NCBI GenBank assembly: GCA_030428695.1
Contig: JAUIEM010000380.1
Coordinates: 1 to 9,828, forward strand
Direction of reading: 5' to 3'
From: a bacterium
GTDB taxonomy: Bacteria; Planctomycetota; J058; JAJDCP01
DNA length: 9,828 bases
The translations under genes were made by a program, and so were the position numbers. Of the stretch, positions 1 to 6,363 are shown in pieces; the stretch's first letter is position 1, and each line of letters starts with the position of its first letter. The notes beneath the pieces are model-generated. The model was not told the DNA's origin. It made no database searches and saw only the letters and a list, made by a program, of their open reading frames with translations.

Positions 1-28
1 CGGGCGGGGTGATGTCGAAGTAGCGCAT
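1..28 (-). CDS. 5' end of a gene leaving the window, possibly kynurenine formamidase/cyclase family
   Basis: Only nine codons are visible: ATG at 28-26, reading MRYFDITPP and continuing beyond position 1. A GAGGA Shine-Dalgarno-like sequence lies 4 nt upstream of the ATG, and an in-frame TGA at 55-53 limits extension, so the start looks genuine. The peptide resembles the N-terminus of cyclase-family arylformamidases (KynB type), which often begin with a short strand followed by DISPP or DITPP. Those enzymes hydrolyse N-formylkynurenine in tryptophan breakdown. Nine residues cannot prove the family; the neighbouring sequence outside the window would settle it. Confidence 0.42.
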
Positions 29-73
29 CGCGTCCTCGGCTGCGGGGGCACGTCAGTATAACGGCTGGCCTCC

Positions 74-85
74 GGGGGGGGGGGG
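74..85. repeat. 12-nt poly-G homopolymer followed by GGGCCC/GGATCC-like sequence
   Basis: Twelve consecutive G residues are followed directly by CCCGGATCC. No other run of this length occurs in the window, even though the window is GC-rich. It lies between the divergent start of the gene at 1-28 and the broken remnant at 87-467. It could be a slippage-prone natural tract, a poly-G sequencing artefact, or a junction left by assembly or cloning. The sequence alone does not decide between these. Confidence 0.75.
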
Positions 86-86
86 C

Positions 87-467
87 CCGGATCCTCACTC
101 TGATGCGGACGCGCTGGACAAGAGTGGGGGTGGGCTCTTCGCCGGGGTCCAGGGAACGGCGTCGAGATGATCGTCGCGGGAGCCCTGCCGACGGTCAACG
201 CCCTGATCGAGGGCAACCTGATCGACACGGTGCCGACGACGGGAAACAACCGCGGCGTCGGGCTCACCAACGATGACAGCGCGTCCGGCGCGACGGTGCA
301 CCTGCGCATCCCTGGCGGTCGACTACGACGGGGGCATGGGTTGCGCGGACACGCGGCTCCTGCAGGGCGGAAGCGCTGCGGAAGCCGTCTTCTCCAGCAC
401 CGCGCCGGGCGCGGGCACGGTGGACGTGACGGGATCGGCGCCGATCACCCACTCCGGGCTCGAGTAG
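87..467 (+). pseudogene. Frame-broken remnant of an unknown, possibly beta-helical, surface-type protein
   Basis: Protein-like sequence runs along this strand but changes frame twice. One frame reads through DADALDKSGGGLFAGVQG from about 100 to 155. A second frame reads NGVEMIVAGALPTVNALIEG and on to about 310. The first frame then resumes with LAVDYDGGMGCADTRLLQGG and stops with TAG at 465-467. The Asn/Gly/Asp-rich, beta-prone composition (IEGNLIDTV, GNNRGVGLTNDD) is like a parallel beta-helix or other secreted repeat protein, but no family is recognised. There is no convincing start with a ribosome binding site. The two shifts compensate each other, so they may be real decay or two sequencing indels. 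It is probably the C-terminal end of a once longer gene. The 12-G tract just upstream raises the possibility of a poor-quality or chimeric end. Confidence 0.35.
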
Positions 468-502
468 GCGGCAGCGGAGGCAAGACGCGCCCTGATGCGA
501 CC

Positions 503-529
503 ACGACCACTCCGCGAACGGAGGGTCGT
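503..529. terminator. 11-bp stem-loop between convergent gene ends
   Basis: The arms ACGACC/GGTCGT (503-508 with 524-529) and CTCCG/CGGAG (510-514 with 519-523) form an 11-bp stem with one bulged A at 509. The loop is CGAA on the plus strand and TTCG on the minus strand. The structure lies between the plus-strand remnant ending at 467 and the minus-strand gene ending at 586, where a bidirectional terminator would be expected. No T-tract follows on either strand, so intrinsic termination is not certain. Confidence 0.45.
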
Positions 530-585
530 TGTGACCTCGAGACTGAGGAGGCGGCGTGAAGGGGAGACCCGGGAGGGAGAGAGGC

Positions 586-789
586 CTACGCCTCCTCTTC
601 CTCGGTCTTCTTCTCCTTCTTCTTCTTCTTCTTCAGGATGAAGGTCCGCACCTTCGGGAGCTTGAAGATCGAGTCGCCTTCACGCCACTTTCCCTGCGAC
701 TGGAGCTTCTCGATCCGCTCGTAGCGGGAGAGCACGCTGCGCTGCCGGGACAGGCCGGTTTTGACCACGAGACTGTTGTGCAGAGACAC
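586..789 (-). CDS. Small basic protein of the Planctomycetes/Verrucomicrobia/Chlamydiae type
   Basis: This 67-residue basic protein begins MSLHNSLVVKTGLSRQRSVL and continues through RYERIEKL, GKWREGD and a LPKVR segment. It matches my memory of the PVC-group 'small basic protein' family (MSxHxSL at the N-terminus, a central xVLxRxER motif, then GxWxEGDxVxxLPK). The cellular role is not established as far as I know; small size and high charge would suit nucleic-acid or ribosome contact, which is inference. The start is GTG at 789-787. An AAGAGG Shine-Dalgarno lies inside the end of the upstream DUF89-like gene, whose TAG stop is only 4 nt away, so the two genes are probably translationally coupled. 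The C-terminus is a low-complexity tail with six lysines in a row, then EKKT and four glutamates, encoded largely by an AAG-type triplet run. An 11-bp stem-loop lies downstream at 503-529. Confidence 0.8.
   Translation of the reverse strand: MSLHNSLVVKTGLSRQRSVLSRYERIEKLQSQGKWREGDSIFKLPKVRTFILKKKKKKEKKTEEEEA
617..634. repeat. (TTC)6 triplet microsatellite inside the small basic protein gene
   Basis: Six uninterrupted TTC triplets on the plus strand encode the lysine run in the C-terminal tail of the minus-strand small basic protein. Because the unit is 3 bp, slippage would change the number of lysines without breaking the frame. Confidence 0.85.
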
Positions 790-793
790 GGTT

Positions 794-1639
794 CTACCTC
801 TTCGTCAAGACGAGGTCGCCGAGGCTGACCCCGAGATCGAATGCATAGCAGGCGCACTTTACCGACAGAAGGTAGTACGCTTCCCGCTCTTGCCCGACAA
901 AACTTCCGTAGTTGGCCTGGCCTTTGACCAGAACCAGGTCGGCTTCACGATGGAGCTTCTGGAAGTCCGCGGATTGGAGGGGAAGGCGTGCGCCCGACAC
1001 GCCTCCGATCTGAAACACCTCACACACGGAAGCCAGGTCGACCGCCTGGGTGTCGGATTCCGTCGCGCGGTTGAGGATCTGCGCGACCCCGACGGCAGCC
1101 GTGACCTTACATTGCTTCTTGGCGAGCTCCGACATCAACACCTTGTCGAAGACCAGCTCGCCGGAATTGTTGAGAACATACAGAACCGTCTGTGCCTTGT
1201 CCAGATCTTCCCGCAACTCGTCGAGGGCCGATTCGGCCAGGGAGACCGCCTGCGCCTTGGCCAGCAGGGCGGGCAGGGAGGGCGGCGGAGGGAAGCCGAC
1301 GCCGACCTCGTTGCCGACCGCCGCGATCTTGACCGCGGTCTCGAGCGGGTCGTCGCTGGCCGCGACGGCCTCGCGCAGGGTCTCCTCGAAGGCCGAGGCC
1401 TGGCTGTTCTGCTCCGCGCGCACCGTCGCGAAGGGGTCGGGGTTGCCGAGCAGCTCCTGGGCCTTCTGCAGGCAGCGCGCGGTGACCTGGGCGGGGGGGA
1501 GGTCGAACTGGGCGTCGGAGAGCACGTCCATCGAGGCGAGCAGGACGCGGCGCAGCAGCCACTCGTTGTTGTCCACCGCCCGCGCGGTCGCGAGGACCTT
1601 GTGGAGGATGCAGGGAATGCAATCGGGACGGGTCTTCAT
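794..1639 (-). CDS. DUF89 / ARMT1-like damage-control phosphatase family protein with altered metal-site residues
   Basis: The product is 281 residues. The start is the ATG at 1639, with GAGG 7 nt upstream; the frame stays open further upstream, but that part has no protein-like character. Features of the prokaryotic DUF89 (PF01937) family are visible: an N-terminal CIPC pair (residues 7-10), GN near 109-110, NNSGELVFD (157-165), AQILNRAT (186-193), KGQANY (239-244), and a C-terminal KC..Y..DLGV..GDLV segment (261-277). Characterised DUF89 members are metal-dependent phosphatases acting on damaged or reactive phosphorylated metabolites. In the canonical family, as I remember it, the metal site uses the Asp of a DNxGE motif and the Asp of a P-x-x-N-D motif. 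Here those positions read Asn157 and Arg191, so the usual phosphatase activity is doubtful. It is followed 4 nt later by the small basic protein gene and may be expressed from the promoter candidate at 1714-1743. Confidence 0.85.
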   Translation of the reverse strand: MKTRPDCIPCILHKVLATARAVDNNEWLLRRVLLASMDVLSDAQFDLPPAQVTARCLQKAQELLGNPDPFATVRAEQNSQASAFEETLREAVAASDDPLETAVKIAAVGNEVGVGFPPPPSLPALLAKAQAVSLAESALDELREDLDKAQTVLYVLNNSGELVFDKVLMSELAKKQCKVTAAVGVAQILNRATESDTQAVDLASVCEVFQIGGVSGARLPLQSADFQKLHREADLVLVKGQANYGSFVGQEREAYYLLSVKCACYAFDLGVSLGDLVLTKR

Positions 1640-1713
1640 CGGTCTGCCTCGGGGAGCGCCCCCACCCTGGTCTGCTCGCGGCTGTGCCGCTGCCTGCGTC
1701 CGCACTTTTCCCC

Positions 1714-1743
1714 GTTGTAGTGCATCCCGGCGCGCGACGTCAA
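1714..1743 (-). promoter_or_regulatory. Sigma-70-like promoter candidate for the DUF89/small basic protein pair
   Basis: On the minus strand, TTGACG (1743-1738) and TACAAC (1719-1714) are separated by 18 nt, matching the bacterial -35/-10 consensus at five and four of six positions. The -35 box overlaps the stop codon of the upstream membrane-protein gene. The predicted start near 1707 would give a leader of about 68 nt, which contains a small GCGGC-ACA-GCCGC hairpin. The pair of genes could therefore be expressed independently of the upstream genes. Confidence 0.5.
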
Positions 1744-2651
1744 CCGGCGCGGGTCTGTCCCCGGGGCGCCGCGGGGTGCGTTCCCGGGCGCGTCGACAGG
1801 GGAGCCAGCAGCGGTCCGGGCGCCGCGGGGTCAGATGGTCTATCCGCGACCGCAAGTGAGGGCGCGACCTGGTGGATCCGGCTGCCGGGCTCGACCGGGG
1901 CGGTCTCTCCGAGTTTCTGGCCGAAGAGGAAGGCGAGCAGCAGCGACACGCCGAGGATCGCGAGCACCACGAGCAAGGTGTCGCGGCGCAGGTGGATGGT
2001 GTGGCTGCCCCACTGCGCGAGCTCCCCGACCCAGGTCGACGGCGACTCCTTGACCGTGTTCGGGGGAATCGGCGCGTGCAGCGGCGAGGCGGGCGCGGGC
2101 TTCGTGGGGGGCGTCGCCTGGAGCCGCCGGCTCGACGGCACCGCCGCGACCCGCCGCCGGCTCGACGGCGTGGGGTCGAGCGAGACGAAACGCCGCCGCG
2201 GCCTGTCGGATCCGGTGTCCGGAGCTTCCGCCGCGGGCAGGTTCTCGGTCGGGGCATCGGCGATCGACGAGGCGAAGTCCGCCAGGGCCGCGCTAACCTC
2301 GTCCGCGATCGGCAGCTCGTCCTCGGTCGGGATCTCGTCCGGGACGGGCGCCTCCGCCGCGGGCGCCTCCGCCGCGGGCGCCTCCATGGCGGGCGCCTCC
2401 ATGGCGGGCGCCTCCGCCGCGGGCGCCTCCGCCGCGGGCGCCTCCATGGCGGGCTCCGCCCGCGGCTGTCCGAACCCGACAGCCCCGGCCGGCGGGCTCC
2501 CCAGCGCCGAAGCGAGATCGGCGAGCACCACGATCGGCGCGTCCCGCCACGATCCGGTCCGCTTCCGCGGCTGCGGCTGCAGCTTCGCGACGTCCGCGCC
2601 GGTGCGGGTTCCCATCACTTCGAACAGCTCTTTGGGTCGACGGCCGAGCAT
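1740..2651 (-). CDS. Hypothetical single-pass membrane protein with an Ala-Pro-Glu repeat linker
   Basis: The product is 303 residues from the ATG at 2651, chosen because a strong AGGAGG lies just upstream; the in-frame ATG at 2681 has no such site. Residues 1-60 are mildly conserved-looking (MLGRRPKELFEVMGTRTGAD). Residues 66-102 are seven five-residue units of APA(A/M)E, followed by acidic sequence to about 150, then an Arg/Ser/Pro-rich stretch to about 200. One clear transmembrane helix spans residues 225-244 (TLLVVLAILGVSLLLAFLFG), preceded by LRR, which predicts a cytoplasmic N-terminus and an outside C-terminus. Only about 55 Pro/Ala-rich residues follow the helix. The layout resembles SPOR-type cell-envelope proteins, but no SPOR or other folded outer domain is present. 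Other frames after the helix show nothing better. No function is assigned. It lies 61 nt downstream of the GlmS-like gene and is probably co-transcribed with it. Confidence 0.7.
   Translation of the reverse strand: MLGRRPKELFEVMGTRTGADVAKLQPQPRKRTGSWRDAPIVVLADLASALGSPPAGAVGFGQPRAEPAMEAPAAEAPAAEAPAMEAPAMEAPAAEAPAAEAPVPDEIPTEDELPIADEVSAALADFASSIADAPTENLPAAEAPDTGSDRPRRRFVSLDPTPSSRRRVAAVPSSRRLQATPPTKPAPASPLHAPIPPNTVKESPSTWVGELAQWGSHTIHLRRDTLLVVLAILGVSLLLAFLFGQKLGETAPVEPGSRIHQVAPSLAVADRPSDPAAPGPLLAPLSTRPGTHPAAPRGQTRAG
2346..2450. repeat. Seven perfect tandem 15-bp units encoding APA(A/M)E
   Basis: Seven contiguous 15-bp units begin with GGGCGCCTCC and end in either GCCGC (type A) or ATGGC (type B). 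On the plus strand the order is A A B B A A B, with a partial unit continuing after 2450. All units stay in frame with the minus-strand membrane-protein gene, giving Ala-Pro-Ala-(Ala/Met)-Glu repeats. The near identity and the alternating doublets suggest recent slippage or duplication of a 30-bp or 60-bp block. Confidence 0.95.
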
Positions 2652-2698
2652 CCCCTGCCTCCTGCGGGTGTGACACCTCATCTATCGGCAGGCAGGGG
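2652..2698 (-). promoter_or_regulatory. Translation-initiation region with a 9-bp inverted repeat overlapping the ribosome binding site
   Basis: On the minus strand CCCCTGCCT (2698-2690) is perfectly complementary to AGGCAGGGG (2660-2652). The second arm ends directly at the ATG at 2651 and overlaps the AGGAGG Shine-Dalgarno. A folded transcript would partly hide the ribosome binding site of the membrane-protein gene. Inside the 29-nt loop is a second near-perfect palindrome, GGTGT-G-ACACC (2667-2677). The region lies between the GlmS-like stop (2713) and the next start, so it could tune translation within the operon. Confidence 0.45.
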
Positions 2699-2712
2699 GG
2701 CGGGCTTGCGGC

Positions 2713-5700
2713 TCAGCTGCGTCCGCTGATGCGACGCGCGAGCTCCTCGACCGGCAGCACTAGCAGCTCGCGGGGCGGGAACTTCGCGAGCAGGGCGTCG
2801 TCCCAGTCGTTGTCCCACTCGGTCACCGCGAAGGTCAGCTCCTCGTAGCGGTTGCCGATCGTGCGCAGGGCGTCGATCTTGTCCGCGAGCGGGGCATCCT
2901 CGGCGAAGCGGACGTGCAGGAGCAAGAGGCCGTCGATCACGCCCTTGTCGACCAGGGGCAGGATCACCAGGTCGCGGCCGTCGCGCTTGCCGACCCCCAG
3001 CCACAGCCGCCGGCGCGTCACCACCCGGCGCTTGGTGCCCTTGAGGGGACCGGGCACCCGCGAGCGCGAAGGGATCTGCTCGGCGATGCCGGTCTGCCGC
3101 TCGGTGAAGATCGTCGCCGCTGGACCCGGCCGCCCGAGCGGATCGAGGCCGAACACCCGGTAGCGGGTCGAGCCCTGCACCGCCTGCACCAGCGGGCCGA
3201 GCACCCGCAGCGCGAGCCGGTCGCGGTACAGGAGCCGCTCCGAGGTCGCCCCGGCGCTCCGCACCGCCTGCAGGAAGCTGCCCGCCGGCGCGTCGTCCTG
3301 GCGGGAGATGCCGACCGTCACCGTCTTCGCCTGGTGCTTGATCACGTCGATCGGCCGCTTGAGCTGGTCGATCGCGCTGGACAGCTCGACCAGCAGCAGC
3401 TCGAGCAGCCGCGTCGGCCCGTCCACCTGGGGGAACCAGCGCGCCATGTCGTCGATGCCGACCCGGCCGAGGGCGCCGTCGAGCAGGGCGCACAGCCGCG
3501 TCGCCGTGCGCACCTCGAGGCCGGTGTCGTAGCGCCGCGCGATCAGCCCTTCCCGGAAGACGTCGTTCTCCGGCACCAGCTTCTGCCGCAGCCCGTGCAG
3601 GCCGGTCGGCACCCGCGCCTCCTCGGCCGCCGCGGCGCGCAGCGCCTCCTCGACCGCCGCCCGCATGCGGCGCAGCGGCTGGGCCCCCGCATCGATCGCG
3701 AGGGCGGAGTAGTAGCCGAACAGGTGCCCGGCGACCGTGTTGAGCAGCAGGGAGGGCGCCTCGCTGGCCAACGGCACCGACAGCACCGCCGCGGCGTAGG
3801 GCGCGAAGCGCACCTCGCCCTGCTCGGCGATCACGATCGGGCAGGCCTTGTGGGCCTTGAAGATCGCGATCTCCTTGACCGCATCGCTCAGGGCGCTGCC
3901 GGACAGGCCCGCCGTGCAGACCAGGATCAGCGGCTCCGAGCTGAGGTCGATGTGCTTCTTGTCCTCGATCGTGTCGCAGCCGATCGACTTGTAGCACAGC
4001 TCGGAGAGCTTGATGCGGATCTCGTCGGCCGCCGGCCGCGTCGGCCCGCTTCCCACGCACGCCCAGTAGCGCTTGCGCACGGCGTGGCGGCGGGCGACCT
4101 TCTCGATCTTCACGCTCTCGAGCAGCACCCGCTCCATCAGCTCCGGCAGCCGGTTGAGCTCGAGCAGCCGGGCGACGATCTCATCCTCCGACACACACTT
4201 CAGCACCGAGGCGAAGTAGAGCCCGAGCAGGTAGCCCGCGACCACCTGCGAGTAGAAGGCCTTGGTCGAGGCGACCGCCATCTCGACGTCGCGCCCCGAG
4301 CTGGTGTAGATCACGCCGTCCGCCCGCGCCGTCAGGTCCGATCCCCGGCGGTTGACGATCGCGAGCACCCGCGCGCCGCGCTCGCGGACCATGTCGACCG
4401 TGCGGTTGGTGTCGGTGGTGGTGCCGGACTGCGAGACCGCGACGACCAGCGTGGAAGGGCCGAGGTCGTCGAGCTCGAAGCCCGACAGCTCGGTCGACTT
4501 CATCGCGAGCACCTCGGGACCCGCGCCCCGCCACAGCCGCTTGCTGAGGTAGGCCGAGGCCTGCGCGGCGATCGAGGCGGTGCCCTGGCCGATGCAGATG
4601 ATCCGCCGCAGGCTGCCCTCGCGCAGGTCGCGCACGACCGCGTCCGGCACCGCGTCGGGGCCGAAGCGGAACTCGAAGCTGCCCTCGCCGGGCGAGACGA
4701 CGAAGCGCCCGCGCAGGGTGCGCCGGACGCTGTCCGGGGACTCGCGGATCTCCTTGAGGAAGAAGTGCGGATGGTTCGCGCGGTCGACGTCCCGGGTCGT
4801 GATCGGCGCCTGCTTCGCGGCGCCGAGCGGCACTTCGCTGCCGTCGAAGGCGAGCGAGCGCGGCGCCTTGCCCGCCTCGAGCACGACCAGATGGCCGCGG
4901 GCGCCCGGCCGCGCCGGGTCGCTGCGGCTGCCGTCCAGGCGGTGGTAGCGGTCGGTCAGCTCGACGATGCCGTACAGCTCCGAGGCGAAGATGTGCCCGC
5001 CCTCGAAGCTCCCGACGTACAGCCCCTGGCCGGAGCCGCGCAGGGCGAGGAAGGTGGTGCCGGGGGCCCGGGAGGTGTGCGCCGCGACCGCCAGCGAGCC
5101 CTCGAGCATCGCGACGGTGTGGCGGAAGGCGACCTCGGCGTCGGGCTCCTGGTGCAGCTCCTGGTCGAACAGCACCGGGATCACCTTCGCGTCGGAGGTC
5201 GAGGCGTCGGGGATGAACAGGCCGCGCTCCTCGAGCATCGCCCGCAGGGCCTGGTAGTTGTCGACGTCGCCGTTGACCGAGCCCGCGACGAAGAAGGGGC
5301 GCGCCTGGGGAGCGCCCTCCGCATCGAGCACGTCGTTGGCCTGGGGGTGGGCGTTGACCTCGTTGATGATGCCGTTGCTCGCCCAGCGCGTGTGGGCGAA
5401 GACCGAGACCGCCGCCCGCTCCTCGGCGAGCAACCCACGCAGCAGGCCGTCCTCACGGATACGGGCGCGCAGCGCCTCGACGTTGCTGCCCAGCTCGCCG
5501 ATCTCCGCCGCGATCTTCAGCCCGAAGGCGACGCTGACCGCCTCGCCCTCGGGGTACACCACCACCGCCCGGTCCTGGTGCCCGCGCACCGCCTGGCGGA
5601 GGGCGAGCCCCTCGTGCCCGGCGTGCCGCTCCCACACCGCCGTCGGCACCCGCACCAGCACCGACAGTCCGGAGGAGTCGCGACCGCGCACCTCGAGCCG

Positions 5701-6162
5701 CGCGAGGGACTGGAACAACAGGTCGAGGCGCCACAGCTCGAAGCGCAGCTTGCGGCCGTCGTCGTCACCGAGCAGGCTGCGCAGCCGCGGCAGCGTCGCG
5801 AGCACGTCGCGCTCGACCCGCCAGGCCGCGTCCTTGGCCAGGGTGAGCACGCGGTTCGTGGCCTCGAGCTGGGCCGGCTCGACTCCGCCGCGGCTCAGCC
5901 GGCTCTCGAGCTCCTGGGCGAGGCTGGCGACCCGCTCGCCGAGCGCGCGCAGCCGGGCGCGGGCCGGGCCGTCGTCGAGCAGCCTGCAGAGCGCCTCGAA
6001 GCCGCGCAGCGGGGCGAGGGCCTCGCGCACCTCGCCGAGGTAGCCCTCGAGGGCCGCGGGGGCGCTGCCGGTCGGCGGCATCTTCGCCCCGTCCAGCTGC
6101 GGGAGCGGGTCTGCGCCGGGTGTGGCGAGGTAGGGAGCGACGATTCCGACGATGCCGCACAT
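2713..6162 (-). CDS. Giant GlmS-like protein: class II glutamine amidotransferase with two SIS domains and an unknown C-terminal domain
   Basis: The product is 1149 residues; canonical GlmS is about 610. It starts MCGIVGIV, so Cys2 would be the N-terminal glutaminase nucleophile, and GAGGGG lies 5 nt upstream of the ATG. Glutaminase motifs follow: RGRDSSG (159-165), HTRWAS (257-262), NAHPQ (270-274), VNGDVDNY (296-303) and TSD (322-324). About 130 extra, mostly helical residues sit at roughly 25-155, and about 50 more before HTRW. The first SIS domain (about 515-655) keeps SQSGTTTDT and VASTKAF. The second (about 690-835) keeps Lys718, Glu721 and His737, spaced like E. coli K485/E488/H504. 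The C-terminal PRNLAK lysine of GlmS appears to be Arg834. Residues 836-1149 are an unrecognised domain containing KHQAKTVTVGISR. GlmS makes glucosamine-6-phosphate from fructose-6-phosphate and glutamine; here the sugar phosphate, or even the reaction, may differ. It heads a minus-strand gene block, with a promoter candidate at 6192-6221. Confidence 0.88.
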   Translation of the reverse strand: MCGIVGIVAPYLATPGADPLPQLDGAKMPPTGSAPAALEGYLGEVREALAPLRGFEALCRLLDDGPARARLRALGERVASLAQELESRLSRGGVEPAQLEATNRVLTLAKDAAWRVERDVLATLPRLRSLLGDDDGRKLRFELWRLDLLFQSLARLEVRGRDSSGLSVLVRVPTAVWERHAGHEGLALRQAVRGHQDRAVVVYPEGEAVSVAFGLKIAAEIGELGSNVEALRARIREDGLLRGLLAEERAAVSVFAHTRWASNGIINEVNAHPQANDVLDAEGAPQARPFFVAGSVNGDVDNYQALRAMLEERGLFIPDASTSDAKVIPVLFDQELHQEPDAEVAFRHTVAMLEGSLAVAAHTSRAPGTTFLALRGSGQGLYVGSFEGGHIFASELYGIVELTDRYHRLDGSRSDPARPGARGHLVVLEAGKAPRSLAFDGSEVPLGAAKQAPITTRDVDRANHPHFFLKEIRESPDSVRRTLRGRFVVSPGEGSFEFRFGPDAVPDAVVRDLREGSLRRIICIGQGTASIAAQASAYLSKRLWRGAGPEVLAMKSTELSGFELDDLGPSTLVVAVSQSGTTTDTNRTVDMVRERGARVLAIVNRRGSDLTARADGVIYTSSGRDVEMAVASTKAFYSQVVAGYLLGLYFASVLKCVSEDEIVARLLELNRLPELMERVLLESVKIEKVARRHAVRKRYWACVGSGPTRPAADEIRIKLSELCYKSIGCDTIEDKKHIDLSSEPLILVCTAGLSGSALSDAVKEIAIFKAHKACPIVIAEQGEVRFAPYAAAVLSVPLASEAPSLLLNTVAGHLFGYYSALAIDAGAQPLRRMRAAVEEALRAAAAEEARVPTGLHGLRQKLVPENDVFREGLIARRYDTGLEVRTATRLCALLDGALGRVGIDDMARWFPQVDGPTRLLELLLVELSSAIDQLKRPIDVIKHQAKTVTVGISRQDDAPAGSFLQAVRSAGATSERLLYRDRLALRVLGPLVQAVQGSTRYRVFGLDPLGRPGPAATIFTERQTGIAEQIPSRSRVPGPLKGTKRRVVTRRRLWLGVGKRDGRDLVILPLVDKGVIDGLLLLHVRFAEDAPLADKIDALRTIGNRYEELTFAVTEWDNDWDDALLAKFPPRELLVLPVEELARRISGRS

Positions 6163-6191
6163 AGGGACCCCTCGGGGTGTGCACTGGCGCT

Positions 6192-6221
6192 ATCGTAGTC
6201 CGCAGGGGGGCGGGGACGCAA
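6192..6221 (-). promoter_or_regulatory. Promoter candidate for the GlmS-like gene
   Basis: On the minus strand TTGCGT (6221-6216) and TACGAT (6197-6192) are 18 nt apart. Transcription would begin near 6185, leaving a leader of about 20 nt with the GAGGGG ribosome binding site. Such a short leader has no room for a glmS ribozyme. Only three or four of six bases match in each box, so this is a moderate candidate. Confidence 0.4.
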
Positions 6222-6333
6222 CGCCCGCGCGGGGACACCGCCCTGGGGGGCGGCCTGGTGGGCTCGGCGCGCGGAGCTCACTCCGGCAGTCCACCCGCCC
6301 CCGGAGCGACCGCCCCGGCCTACGGACCAACGC

Positions 6334-6363
6334 TTGCGCCGCCGGGCTGCCAGGCACTACCCT
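6334..6363 (+). promoter_or_regulatory. Weak promoter candidate for the AbrB/Tsr3-like/zinc-ribbon operon
   Basis: TTGCGC (6334-6339) and TACCCT (6358-6363) are 18 nt apart. A start near 6370 would leave a short leader carrying GGAGGA at 6381-6386, 7 nt before the ATG. The match is weak, with TTG and TAxxxT only. It is supported mainly by position in the 231-bp divergent gap, where a promoter must exist. Confidence 0.28.

Noticed and set aside
1640..2257. Upstream extension of the DUF89-like frame to 2257
   Set aside because: The extra 206 residues are Arg/Ser/Pro-rich shadow sequence overlapping the membrane-protein gene, and a good ribosome binding site and family-like N-terminus occur at 1639.
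2346..2450. Possible CRISPR-like array
   Set aside because: The 15-bp units are directly contiguous with no spacers and lie in frame inside a coding region.
1684..2673. Plus-strand open frame rich in ASAAGASMAG repeats
   Set aside because: It is the reverse reading of the 15-bp repeat and linker of the minus-strand membrane protein, which has the clear helix and ribosome binding site.
2652..2681. Earlier in-frame ATG at 2681 for the membrane protein
   Set aside because: There is no Shine-Dalgarno sequence before it, while a strong AGGAGG serves the ATG at 2651.
2914..6198. A 1094-codon open frame on the plus strand opposite the GlmS-like gene
   Set aside because: Its translation is Arg/Ala/Gly/Leu/His-rich low complexity with no domain. 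It is a shadow caused by strong GC bias at third codon positions of the real minus-strand gene.
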